Positions 27,859 to 36,822 of a stretch of 64,000 bases of DNA are shown here, one piece after another. The notes beneath the pieces were generated by a model. It was given only the letters and a program-made list of their open reading frames with translations. It was not told where the DNA came from and ran no database searches. Source of the stretch: Duncaniella dubosii. GTDB taxonomy: Bacteria; Bacteroidota; Bacteroidia; Bacteroidales; Muribaculaceae. Position numbers and translations under genes: made by a program. Positions within the stretch are counted from its first letter, which is position 1. Each line of letters opens with the position of its first letter. The stretch is from contig NZ_CP039396.1 of NCBI RefSeq assembly GCF_004803915.1, forward strand, positions 620,001-684,000, written 5' to 3'.

Positions 27859-28557
27859 TCAGGCAGGCTCGTTGAGAAGATCCATGAATTCCATTGTCTT
27901 GGCTTCAAGGGCATTCATCACCTTGTTGATGCGCGCCACAAGATAGTTGTAGGCAAAAAGAGCGATGATGCCGACAATCAGACCGGCGACAGTGGTGACA
28001 AGCGCGGCATAGATACCGTCGGCAAGGACAGCGATATTCGCGCTCGACCCGGCGGAGGCAAGATTATAGAATGCCTGAACCATACCGATAACCGTGCCGA
28101 GAAAGCCTATCATAGGCGCACCGGCAGCAGTAGTGGCAAGCCACGGAAGCCCCTTTTCAAGAGTTGCAATCTCGATGTTGCCCGTGTTTTCGATTGTCAC
28201 GAGCACATCGTTCATCGGACGGCCGATACGGCTTATGCCCTTGCCGATAAGACGCGCGTATGGTGTGTCAGTTTTCGCACACAGACGGCGGGCGCTCTCG
28301 ATTTCGCCGTCATGGATATATTCACGTATGCGGTCCATGAACGAATTATCTTCCTTCTGGGCATGGCGCAGAGCCAGACAGCGTTCCACAAATATATATA
28401 TGCAAACCAGCGACAGGATGGCAAGCGGAATCATAATCCACCCTCCGCGCATAGTTAGATCCCAGACCGACAGTTCCTGCACAGCTGCCTGTGTGACCGC
28501 CTCACCGTAGTTCATGGCGGCACCTGCCACCGTATCGACAAATTCCTGCTGAATCAT
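27859..28557 (-). CDS. exbB: ExbB/TolQ/MotA proton-channel protein
   Basis: The 232-residue protein has three transmembrane helices, near residues 35-55 (GGWIMIPLAILSLVCIYIFV), 132-155 and 180-205. The conserved segment EKGLPWLATTAAGAPMIGFL precedes GTVIGMVQAF in the second helix region. This is the MotA/TolQ/ExbB channel that pairs with ExbD to use the proton motive force. It heads the exbB-exbD-tonB operon. Its start is 56 bases from the pdxJ stop on the same strand. Confidence 0.94.
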   Translation of the reverse strand: MIQQEFVDTVAGAAMNYGEAVTQAAVQELSVWDLTMRGGWIMIPLAILSLVCIYIFVERCLALRHAQKEDNSFMDRIREYIHDGEIESARRLCAKTDTPYARLIGKGISRIGRPMNDVLVTIENTGNIEIATLEKGLPWLATTAAGAPMIGFLGTVIGMVQAFYNLASAGSSANIAVLADGIYAALVTTVAGLIVGIIALFAYNYLVARINKVMNALEAKTMEFMDLLNEPA

Positions 28558-28613
28558 AGCTTTTTCCTAACCTTAAACTCTTTAAAACTTTATAATTTAA
28601 ATCTTAACCCTCG

Positions 28614-29327
28614 TCACACCAGACATTCCTTATACTCCCTGATGGTTTTCTCCAGCCCGAGATAGAGCGCGTCGCAGATGAGCGCATGGCCTATGGACAC
28701 TTCGCTCAGGCGGGGAATGTTGCGATGGAAGTAAGCGAGATTGACCAGACTGAGGTCATGGCCGGCGTTCACACCGAGACCTGCGGAGAAAGCGGCGTGG
28801 GCGGCTTCTACAAACGGAGCTACCGCAGCTTCGGGATTCTCCGGATAGAGGTCGGCGTATGGTTTGGTGTAAAGCTCGATGCGGTCAGCGCCCGTTCGGG
28901 CTGCAAGCTGCACGTTCTCGATATCAGTACCCACAAAAATCGACGAGCGGATACCACCCTCGCGCAGACGGTCGACAATCGACGTAAGGAACTCCATGTG
29001 CTGTCCGACATTCCAGCCCGCACTTGATGTCAGAGCATCGGGCGCATCAGGGACAAGTGTCACCTGTTCAGGCTTAACCTGCATCACGAGTTCCATGAAC
29101 TCGGGCGACGGATAACCCTCGATGTTAAACTCTGTCTTGACCAGCGGCCGCAGACGATATACATCGTCTCGACGGATGTGACGCTCGTCGGGACGCGGAT
29201 GCACCGTAATGCCGTCCGCACCGAATGCCTCACAGTCGGCAGCCACTTTCAGAAGGTCAGGGACATTCTCTCCGCGCGCATTGCGCAAAGTGGCTATCTT
29301 GTTGATGTTTACGCTTAGATTTGTCAT
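28614..29327 (-). CDS. pdxJ: Pyridoxine 5'-phosphate synthase
   Basis: The 237-residue TIM-barrel enzyme joins 1-deoxy-xylulose-5-phosphate and 3-amino-1-hydroxyacetone phosphate in the DXP-dependent vitamin B6 pathway. Signatures are [51 protein letters not shown] and [12 protein letters not shown]; the C-terminal EVSIGHALI is also typical. Length is normal. It is divergent from the ACT-like gene and nadK and lies directly upstream of exbB on the minus strand. pdxJ beside nadK is a familiar arrangement in Bacteroidales. Confidence 0.96.
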   Translation of the reverse strand: MTNLSVNINKIATLRNARGENVPDLLKVAADCEAFGADGITVHPRPDERHIRRDDVYRLRPLVKTEFNIEGYPSPEFMELVMQVKPEQVTLVPDAPDALTSSAGWNVGQHMEFLTSIVDRLREGGIRSSIFVGTDIENVQLAARTGADRIELYTKPYADLYPENPEAAVAPFVEAAHAAFSAGLGVNAGHDLSLVNLAYFHRNIPRLSEVSIGHALICDALYLGLEKTIREYKECLV

Positions 29328-29388
29328 TTTTCCTTGCAGTGTAATCTTTTTGTCGGTCTGAGTGGTTCTTTTTATAAAGTATTATTAG

Positions 29389-29396
29389 TAAATTTG
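29389..29396 (+). promoter_or_regulatory. -7 promoter box for the ACT-nadK unit
   Basis: TAAATTTG matches TAnnTTTG and would start a transcript near 29404 toward the ACT-like gene. No well-placed -33 element is visible. Confidence 0.5.
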
Positions 29397-29429
29397 CATC
29401 TCATTTACCGACACACGGTTTTGTGCATG

Positions 29430-29437
29430 CAAAATTA
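29430..29437 (-). promoter_or_regulatory. -7 promoter box for pdxJ
   Basis: The minus strand reads TAATTTTG, matching TAnnTTTG, about 103 bases upstream of the pdxJ ATG. It overlaps the leader of the divergent ACT-like gene. Confidence 0.5.
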
Positions 29438-29463
29438 GTCAGAAAAACCAAATTTAGAAATAT

Positions 29464-29850
29464 TTGCTCCGAAAAGACGACATAACTGTTCAAAACGTCA
29501 CAATTCCCGCCTCTCCGGCGAGCAGGCTTGAACGTCTCTTTCCTCCAGTCGAGGAAAGCAGCACCATTCTTCTTGCCTGTCCCCGTGGCGACTACAGTGC
29601 ATCGCGCATCGCAAGGGCGGTCGAAGACTGCGACGCTCACCTGCTGAACCTCAACATTACTTCCGACGGAGAGAATTTCGACAACCGCATTATCGCGGAG
29701 CTGCGTGTCAGCCACCGCAACCCTGAATCGGTCGGACGATCGCTCGAACGTTACGGCTACGAAGTGGTCGATGCCGAAGGCGCTCCTCTCGCCGACGACT
29801 CCCTCATGCGCTCTCGCTACGACGAACTCATGCACTATCTTGGTATCTGA
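29464..29850 (+). CDS. ACT-like C-terminal half of a CBS-ACT protein; CBS pair missing
   Basis: The 128-residue product matches, from memory, only the second half of the Bacteroides protein that normally sits next to nadK and pdxJ. That protein is about 220 residues, with two CBS domains followed by an ACT-like domain. The shared pattern is clear in DYSASRIARAVEDCDAHLLN, LERYGYEVVDA and the end RYDELMHYLGI. The frame opens with TTG at 29464, preceded by an in-frame TAG at 29455-29457, and no ATG is available. The CBS part is not found upstream, since pdxJ begins at 29327 in the other direction. It is either a natural shortened version or a truncated remnant; its role is unknown. Confidence 0.62.
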   Translation: MLRKDDITVQNVTIPASPASRLERLFPPVEESSTILLACPRGDYSASRIARAVEDCDAHLLNLNITSDGENFDNRIIAELRVSHRNPESVGRSLERYGYEVVDAEGAPLADDSLMRSRYDELMHYLGI

Positions 29851-29932
29851 GACACCGCCTTGGCCTCCGGCTTTCAATCCGTGATCCACGGCACTAAAAA
29901 TATTTTCCAATCAGCCTCCCGACCTTGATTTT

Positions 29933-30821
29933 ATGAAAATAGCCATCTTCGGCAAGCGCCGTCAGACTCCTGGCGACATCCGGCATATCACAGCTCTTCT
30001 CGACCGTCTCGCAGCCCTCGACATCTTTGTCGCATAGACCGTCGCTTCTACGAAGCTCTGGTCAGGCAGACCGGTGTGCCGATTAACGCCGACGATGTGT
30101 TTGAAGACGACGATTTCAAAGCCGACTTCTGTTTCAGTTTCGGAGGCGACGGGACATTCCTGCGAACCGCGAGGCGTGTTGCATCAAAAGAAATACCTAT
30201 CATCGGTTTTCAACACCGGCCACCTCGGCTTTCTGGCGGAGCAATCCGTGAGCGAAGCCAGCACTATGGTCGACCGTCTGATTTCAGGCGACTACACCGT
30301 CGAGTCGCGCTCGCTCCTCGAAGGCAAAGGCATCGGAAACAAAGTCAAGGCCGGAGTGTCGGCTGGGGATTCGCGCTCAACGAAATCGCAATCCTACGTC
30401 AGGACACCGCATCGATGATAACCGTCAACGCGCTACTTGACGGAATGCCGGTCGCATCATATCAGGGCGACGGACTAATCGTGTCGACCCCCACCGGCTC
30501 GACAGCCTACAACCTTTCGGTCGGAGGCCGATCGTGCAGCCGACAGCACCGTGCTGGGTGCTATCGCCTATCGCGCCCCACTCACTGACGATGCGCCCGC
30601 TTGTCGTAGCCGACAGCCATATAATCGACATCTCCGTGGAGTCGCGCACCGATACATACCGTGTGACGCTCGACGGCCGTTCGCTCATTCTGCCGATCGA
30701 CGTTAAACTCCGGCTGCGGCGTGCGCCGTTCGTGACAAAGATTGTCCACAGCACCGACCACAACTTCATCGACACACTCCGCGCAAAACTTCTGTGGGGA
30801 ATCTCGAAACGCGACGAATGA
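29933..30821 (+). pseudogene. nadK: NAD kinase, at least four indels as written
   Basis: NAD kinase phosphorylates NAD to NADP and is normally essential. The reading frame begins MKIAIFGKRRQTPGDIRHIT and then jumps between frames while conservation continues: at about 30026-30034 (one base missing, next frame IDRRFYEALVRQ through FSFGGDGTFLRTARRV), at 30207-30210 (one T too many, then NTGHLGFLAEQ), between about 30315 and 30362 (net one missing, then WGFALNEIAILRQDTASM), and at 30526-30530 (one C missing, then PIVQPTAPCWVLSPIAPHSL). Diagnostic motifs GGDGTFLR, NTGHLGFLAE and STPTGSTAYNLS are all present. The corrected product is about 296 residues, the family norm. The stop overlaps the next gene as ATGA. 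Sequence error is the most likely cause. Confidence 0.88.
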
Positions 30822-31555
30822 GCACTCTCCACATCAGTCACCCGTCGCTTGGACTCATACACGTCACCGAACGCCGTGGTTCACACCGCGTGTCGGCAAG
30901 ATGGAAAGGCGGACAACTACACGTCAACATCCCCGCCGGACTTCCCGCCGACCGGATAGACGACGCCATAGAGCGGATGCGTGAAGACCTCGAACGCATC
31001 AGACCCCGACACCGCTATCACATCGGGACTAAAATTGAAATTCTCCCGGAGACTGGGACTACCCTGCGTTCATATTATGCATCGCTCCAGCCCTTCCCCA
31101 ACACCGCGACATGACAGTCACAGGTCGCTCCGAAGGAGCTACGACCGTCTACACCTTATATATACCAACCGATGCCGACATATCCACACCATCTGTCCAG
31201 ACCCGCATTGACAGCTGCATCAAAAACTTCGGACGCAGACTCGCCCCGACCTCCTTCTGCCACATGCGCGGAAAATAGCCGACAGCCTCGGCTAAGGGTC
31301 GACAGCTGGGAGATAGCCCACGGACGCACGGTGCTCGGCACATGCTATCCGCGTCAGAGACGCATCAGGCTTTCCTATCTCAACGTGTTCCTTCCACCCG
31401 AGCTGCGCGACTATATAATCCGTCATGAACTCGCCCATCTCACAGAGCCGGGACACACGGCGGCCTTCCACACTCTCTGCGACCGCTATTGCTCCGGTCG
31501 CGAAAGCCAACTGACCCACAGTCTGCGCAATTACCACTGGCCTGTCGACAGATAG
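30818..31555 (+). pseudogene. YgjP-like zinc metallopeptidase (DUF45), three indels as written
   Basis: The gene starts MSTLHISHPSLGLIHVTERR and ends LTHSLRNYHWPVDR. The metal site is the HExxH-type RHELAHLTEPGHTAAFHTL near the C-terminus, typical of YgjP/M48-like proteins. The frame shifts three times while family features persist: about 31049-31057 (one base missing, then DYPAFILCIAPA), 31252-31258 (one missing, then LPHARKIADSLG) and 31290-31292 (one missing, then LRVDSWEIAHGR). The repaired length is 246 residues, normal for this family. Its ATG overlaps the nadK stop. The substrate is unknown. The clustering of indels with nadK suggests a locally poor stretch of sequence. Confidence 0.8.
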
Positions 31556-31624
31556 GAAAAACGCATCCATTTTCTACACTTACACTTGAATTTTATCTAT
31601 CTTCCCATATTTCCTATAAAAATA

Positions 31625-31656
31625 TTTGAACGAATCAAAATAAAGTTTTATATTTG
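31625..31656 (+). promoter_or_regulatory. Promoter of the susCDEF-like operon
   Basis: TTTG at 31625-31628, a 20-base spacer and TATATTTG at 31649-31656 match the full Bacteroidota promoter consensus. The expected transcription start near 31663 leaves a leader of about 480 nt before susC. Confidence 0.75.
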
Positions 31657-31662
31657 TCGCGG

Positions 31663-32145
31663 ATTTCGCCATAAGCTCCTGCCTAAGGCTTTATCTACTT
31701 ACCCTTTTCCACTGATAGCGGCTTAAAAACCGCCGGAATGTAGAGAGATTGAAATAAAGGAAATATTATCATCATCACTGTTTGTTCTGGATTAATCGGA
31801 CAAACCCCGACGTAGAGATTAAAAAACAGACCGAACGGATTTTTCACGGCTCAAGGTACGCACTCATGGTTTGGCGCGACAGACCGGCACGGCTACGTTG
31901 CCGGACGCTTTAAACCGTAAGAATCGGCCTGACATTTCTTGCCTTAAACTGACCGCGACACATCCCGCTGTCCGCACGAATCATTTCCTTTTATTCCATC
32001 CCTGACACTCCTCCGACCTTACCGTCTGCTATCGGCAGAAAAAAATACCATCACACCACGTGACGGCCATAGCTGTCAGGAACGACAACCTATTACATTT
32101 TTTTGAGATTATCATATTTACAAATTTTATTTAAACAATTCGTGC
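31663..32145 (+). other. Long structured 5' leader of the sus-like operon
   Basis: This 480-base stretch between the promoter and susC contains no convincing ORF. The clearest structure is a nested hairpin at 31866-31918: outer arms GGTTT and AAACC (31868-31872 and 31912-31916), a middle GCG/CGC, and an inner 6-base stem CCGGCA/TGCCGG (31884-31889 and 31899-31904). A smaller hairpin lies near 31722-31738. It matches no riboswitch class that I recognise. A regulatory role, for example control of SusC expression after transcription starts, is inference. Confidence 0.45.
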
Positions 32146-35100
32146 ATGAAGAACATTTGTTTTCAAATGACCCGGAAAGTATGGCTGGTGGCATTCATGG
32201 CCCTCTGTGCAGCTTTCCCCGCTTTCGCGCAAACGATTACAGTCAAAGGTACTGTAGTTGACAAAGAGGGCGAACCTCTGATTGGCGCAAGTGTAGTAGT
32301 CCGGGGCGAGACCCTCGGAACTGCCACCGACATCGACGGCAACTACACTATCTCCGCTCCATCCGACGGCACCCTCGTGGTGTCATACGTCGGCTATGAG
32401 ACTCAGGAAATAGCCATCAACGGCCGTACCGAAATCGACGTCACAATGTCAGAAAACTCTGTGATGCTCGGCGAAGTCGTAGCGATCGGTTACGGTACAG
32501 TCAAGAAAAGCGATGCCACCGGTTCAGTGGCGACAATCAAGCCTTCGGAAATCGAAGCCGGCCTTGCCACATCGGCTCAGGATCTTCTCGTCGGTGCTTC
32601 TCCGGGTGTGGTCGTGACCACTTCAGGTAATCCATCGGAAGGCGGTAACATCCAGATCCGTGGTGGCGCTTCACTCGCCGCATCCAACGCTCCCCTTATC
32701 GTCATCGACGGAGTTCCCATGGACACTAAGGGTATCGTAGGTTCTTCAAACCCTCTCGCACTCGTATCGCCTGAAAACGTCGAATCGATGACCATCCTCA
32801 AGGATGCTTCGGCTACAGCTATCTACGGTAGCCGTGCGTCAAACGGTGTCATCATCATCACCACAAAAGCCGGTGCGAAGGGCAAACCTCAAGTCAACTT
32901 CACCATGAACGGATACATCAACACCACCCGCAAGTATCTCGACATGATGAGCGCAAGCCAGTTCCGCAACTTCATCACAGAAGAATACGGACTCGAATCG
33001 GCTCAGTACGGACAGATCCGCGACTATGACACCGACTGGCAGAAGGAACTCACACGCACGACATTCTCATCGGACTACAGCCTCAGCGTCGGCGGTACTG
33101 CCGGATGGCTTCCCTACCGCGTCGGCGTAACCTACACAGACAACAACGGTATCATCAACAATACCGACATGGATCGTCTGACCGCATCAATCAACCTGAC
33201 TCCAAAGTTCTTCAACAATCTTCTCTCGGTCAACGCTAACGTCAAGGGTGCATACATCACCAATAATTATGGTGCAAACACACTCCGTGCATCCGCCGGC
33301 ATGAACCCGACTCTTCCTGTAATCGACCCCAACGGCTCTCCGCTCTTCAGCAACTATACATCATACGTCAACGGCGGTATCCTCGCCGGTCCTGACGCCA
33401 TCGGTGAAACCATCGACTCCACTACATCACCGCTCAACCCTATCGCTGAAAACCGCGCAGCAGTTTCAAAAGGTACAGCATATCAGTCGGTTGGCAATCT
33501 CCAGCTCGACCTCAAGATGCCATTCCTCACCGACCTGCGTGCAAACCTTAACCTCGGTTACGACTACCAGCACGGTGAAAACCACTCAAACGATTTCATC
33601 AACACTCCAAAGGCATGGAACAACGGCTATACAGTGCTTGAAAACGGCAACCGCATCAACATCAAGGACGGTGGTGTCAGCCGCAAATATGAATTCCAGA
33701 CCCGTGTCAACCTCCTCCTTGATTTCTATCTCAACTACAACCACGCCTTCGAGAGCATCAACTCGACTCTTGACGTGACAGCAGGTTACTCATGGCAGAA
33801 ATTCCACAACAAGAAACGCGACTACACCCGCGTGTATGAAGTTGTAAATCCTGAAAACGAGAAATACATCGGCAATCAGGCAGACCCGACAAACATCACT
33901 ATCCAGCCTCATCAGCTTGTGTCGTTCTTCGGACGTGTAAACTTCACATTCCTTGACAAATATCTTGTGACTGCCACAGTGCGCCGCGACGGTACTTCAC
34001 GCTTCTCCAAGGACAACCGCTGGGGTACTTTCCCCTCTGTGGCCCTCGGCTGGAAGCTTCTTGAAGAAAACTTCATGGAAAGCGCCCGCAGCTATATGAA
34101 CGAACTCAAAATCCGCGCAGGCTACGGTGTGACCGGCCAGCAGGATCTCGGCGATGACTACTTCCCCTATCTTCCCGTCTACAACCAGTGGACAGGCGGT
34201 GGCGCAGTCTATCCATCAATCACCGGCCAGCCTACAGTCGGAACATATCCCTTCTATGCAACTGCCTACAATTCAAACATCAAGTGGGAGGAAACCCACA
34301 CATGGAACGCAGGTGTTGACTTCGGATTCCTCAACAACAGAATCCTCGGTAGCCTTGATTTCTACAAGCGCAAAACCAAGGACCTCCTCACAAAGTCTCC
34401 CTATCCCGCAGGCTCAAACATCTCGAACGCCGGCAACATGAACCTCGGTGACCTTGAGAACACAGGTATCGAGTTCAACATAACCGCCCGTCCTATCGTC
34501 ACCAACGATTTCCGCTGGACATCCGCATTCAACGTCGCATGGAACAAGAACAAGATTACCCGCCTTGCCGACGGTGCCGACACTGTTGTCGACGACTCAG
34601 GCATCTCGCTCGGTAACGGTAACAAGATCCAGAAACATCAGGTAGGCCAGTCAGCCTTCAGTTTCTATGTCTACGAACAGGTGTATGACGAAAACGGCAA
34701 TCCCCTTGAAGGTGTCTACGTAGACCAGAACGGCGACGGTGAAATCACAGTCGACGACAAGATTATCTACCACAGCCGTGACCCGAAGGTGACAATGAAC
34801 TGGAACAACACTTTCAACTACAAGAACTGGGACTTCGGTATCTCACTCCGCGCCAACCTCGGCAACTGGGTGTATAACGACACTCAGGCAAACAGCGCTG
34901 TGAAAGAAGTCAACAACTCACTGCCCCTCTCAAATCTCAACACCACCTCATTCCTCTTTAACAAGACTACCAACGAGCTCGCCTGCAGCAGCTACTTCGT
35001 ACAGAACGCATCGTTCCTCCGCTGTGACAACATCACCGTGGGCTATACATGGGACAATCTTCTCAACAACCGTCTGCGCCTGCGCCTCTACGGTGCTTGT

Positions 35101-35220
35101 CAGAATCCGTTCGTGATCACCAAATACAAAGGTCTCGATCCTGAAATCTTCTCAGGTATTGACAACAACGTCTATCCCCACCCGCTGACCGTATCGTTTG
35201 GTATCGTGGCTTCATTCTAA
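32146..35220 (+). CDS. SusC/RagA family TonB-dependent outer-membrane transporter
   Basis: The 1024-residue beta-barrel imports glycans across the outer membrane with a SusD lid. An N-terminal signal peptide (about residues 1-28, ending FPAFA) is followed by a carboxypeptidase-regulatory-like domain (TVKGTVVDKEGEPLIGASVV), a TonB-box region (GEVVAIGYGTVKKSDATGSV), a plug (APLIVIDGVPMD, SATAIYGSRASNGVIIITTK) and the barrel ending in Phe (GIVASF). No STN signalling domain is present, so it does not look like a sigma/anti-sigma sensor. The susD partner follows 36 bases later. The glycan is not deducible here; energy probably comes from an ExbBD-TonB set such as 26.5-28.6 kb. Confidence 0.95.
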   Translation: MKNICFQMTRKVWLVAFMALCAAFPAFAQTITVKGTVVDKEGEPLIGASVVVRGETLGTATDIDGNYTISAPSDGTLVVSYVGYETQEIAINGRTEIDVTMSENSVMLGEVVAIGYGTVKKSDATGSVATIKPSEIEAGLATSAQDLLVGASPGVVVTTSGNPSEGGNIQIRGGASLAASNAPLIVIDGVPMDTKGIVGSSNPLALVSPENVESMTILKDASATAIYGSRASNGVIIITTKAGAKGKPQVNFTMNGYINTTRKYLDMMSASQFRNFITEEYGLESAQYGQIRDYDTDWQKELTRTTFSSDYSLSVGGTAGWLPYRVGVTYTDNNGIINNTDMDRLTASINLTPKFFNNLLSVNANVKGAYITNNYGANTLRASAGMNPTLPVIDPNGSPLFSNYTSYVNGGILAGPDAIGETIDSTTSPLNPIAENRAAVSKGTAYQSVGNLQLDLKMPFLTDLRANLNLGYDYQHGENHSNDFINTPKAWNNGYTVLENGNRINIKDGGVSRKYEFQTRVNLLLDFYLNYNHAFESINSTLDVTAGYSWQKFHNKKRDYTRVYEVVNPENEKYIGNQADPTNITIQPHQLVSFFGRVNFTFLDKYLVTATVRRDGTSRFSKDNRWGTFPSVALGWKLLEENFMESARSYMNELKIRAGYGVTGQQDLGDDYFPYLPVYNQWTGGGAVYPSITGQPTVGTYPFYATAYNSNIKWEETHTWNAGVDFGFLNNRILGSLDFYKRKTKDLLTKSPYPAGSNISNAGNMNLGDLENTGIEFNITARPIVTNDFRWTSAFNVAWNKNKITRLADGADTVVDDSGISLGNGNKIQKHQVGQSAFSFYVYEQVYDENGNPLEGVYVDQNGDGEITVDDKIIYHSRDPKVTMNWNNTFNYKNWDFGISLRANLGNWVYNDTQANSAVKEVNNSLPLSNLNTTSFLFNKTTNELACSSYFVQNASFLRCDNITVGYTWDNLLNNRLRLRLYGACQNPFVITKYKGLDPEIFSGIDNNVYPHPLTVSFGIVASF

Positions 35221-35256
35221 CAATTCATCCTCACCAAATCATAACGAAGAATCAAT

Positions 35257-36801
35257 ATGAAATTATCAAAATATATCGTTCTCGGTGCCATCGCTCTCTC
35301 ATCGCCCGCTTTCGTTGCGTGTGTGGGTGACCTTGATGTGACTCCCGAGAATCCGACGACAAAAACAGAAATCTCCACTGCCGAAGAACTCTACGGAGAA
35401 CTTGCCGGTATCTACGGCGGTCTTGTATTTGAAGGCGGTATTACAGTTGACGACGGCGGAACTGGTGTCTACACACGTCAGCTCTGGAACCTTCAGGAAC
35501 TCTGTTCCGACGAAACACTCATCGGTTCGAACTGGGCCGACGGCGGTATCAACGAGCTCGTCTACTCCACATGGTCGCCTGACAACCACTGGCTCTACGA
35601 ATGCTTCTCGCGCTTCAACTACCAGATTGCAATCGTCAACCAGTTTCTCCGCGACCTTCACAAATATGGCAGCCTGCTTCCCGGAAGCGACAATCTGTCT
35701 GTCGAAGTATTCGACGCAGAAGCCCGCACCCTCCGCGCGCTTTCATATTATCACATGATCGACATTTTCGGCGTAGGCCCGTGGACAACAGAGGATTCTC
35801 CTGTCGGAGTGACACCTCCCACCTACGACCGCAAGCAACTTTTCGAAGCTGTGGTGGAAGACCTTGCCAATGCAATCCCCAACCTCGTTCCCGCCTCTCA
35901 GCAGGTCTACGGACGTCTTTCCCGCGAAGCCGGCTACATGCTCCTTGCCAAACTCTACCTCAACGCCGAAGTCTACACAGGCGAGCCACGCTGGCAGGAC
36001 TGCGCAAACGCATGTAACGAAATCCGCAAGACAATCGACACCCTTGCACCGACCTATAAATATCTCTTCTGTGCCACCAACGACAAGTATGTGGGCAACG
36101 GTGAAATCATCTGGGGTATTCCTCAGGACGGAACTACCCTCACCACATACGGCGGTACTACCTATATCTCGGGCGGCAGCTACCGTGGCGACTCAGAACT
36201 CCTCAAGACCCTCGGACTCGCAGTGTCGGGATGGGAAGGTCCCCGCGTCCGCGAAGAACTTTCAAAAGCGCTTCTTCCCAACGATGCACGACGTCTTATC
36301 TACGAAGGAGAATACACCGAGGACATACAGGACCTCAGCGACAAGAATCAGGGCTACATGTGCGTGAAGTTTGTCTACACTCCTGAGGACGACTACAAAA
36401 ACGAGAAACAGGAGACTCCCTATTGCAACACAATTTTCAACCCTGCCGATTTCCCCCTCTTCCGTCTTGCCGACGTATATCTGATGCTTGCAGAATGTGA
36501 GCTTAACGGCGCACAGGGATGCAACGGTCTTGAGATGATGAACCGTGTGCGTCAGCGTGCCGGTCTCGCAGATGTAAGAACTCTCACCGCCGAAAATATC
36601 CTTGACGAGCGTATGTGTGAGCTCTATTGGGAAGGACACCGCCGTTCCGACCTTGTACGTTTCGGAAAATTCGCAGGTTCAAACTATAACTGGAGCTGGA
36701 AAGGCGCGAATGCCAACGGAGCTAACGTACAGGCTTACCGCAATGTCTACTGTGTGCCCACCCAGTTTGTCTCTACCCTTGGTCAGAATCCCGGCTACTA
36801 A
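35257..36801 (+). CDS. SusD/RagB family glycan-binding lipoprotein
   Basis: The 514-residue lipoprotein has a signal peptide with lipobox FVAC at about residue 22, then the SusD start CVGDLDVTPENPTTK. The TPR-rich helical fold of the family is supported by NLQELCSDETL, EARTLRALSYYHMIDIFGVG and, near the end, LTAENILDERMCELYWEGHR with RSDLVRFGKF. It forms the hinged lid over SusC and captures glycan chains. It lies 36 bases after susC and 21 bases before the SusE-like gene. The strong acidic and aromatic content suits oligosaccharide binding. Confidence 0.94.
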   Translation: MKLSKYIVLGAIALSSPAFVACVGDLDVTPENPTTKTEISTAEELYGELAGIYGGLVFEGGITVDDGGTGVYTRQLWNLQELCSDETLIGSNWADGGINELVYSTWSPDNHWLYECFSRFNYQIAIVNQFLRDLHKYGSLLPGSDNLSVEVFDAEARTLRALSYYHMIDIFGVGPWTTEDSPVGVTPPTYDRKQLFEAVVEDLANAIPNLVPASQQVYGRLSREAGYMLLAKLYLNAEVYTGEPRWQDCANACNEIRKTIDTLAPTYKYLFCATNDKYVGNGEIIWGIPQDGTTLTTYGGTTYISGGSYRGDSELLKTLGLAVSGWEGPRVREELSKALLPNDARRLIYEGEYTEDIQDLSDKNQGYMCVKFVYTPEDDYKNEKQETPYCNTIFNPADFPLFRLADVYLMLAECELNGAQGCNGLEMMNRVRQRAGLADVRTLTAENILDERMCELYWEGHRRSDLVRFGKFAGSNYNWSWKGANANGANVQAYRNVYCVPTQFVSTLGQNPGY

Positions 36802-36822
36802 TGATTTAAAATGGTTTCATCA

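Noticed and set aside
29933..31555. nadK and YgjP indels taken as genuine pseudogenes
   Set aside because: Seven indels with full conservation of motifs between them and with normal repaired lengths fit sequence error better than decay; nadK is normally essential.
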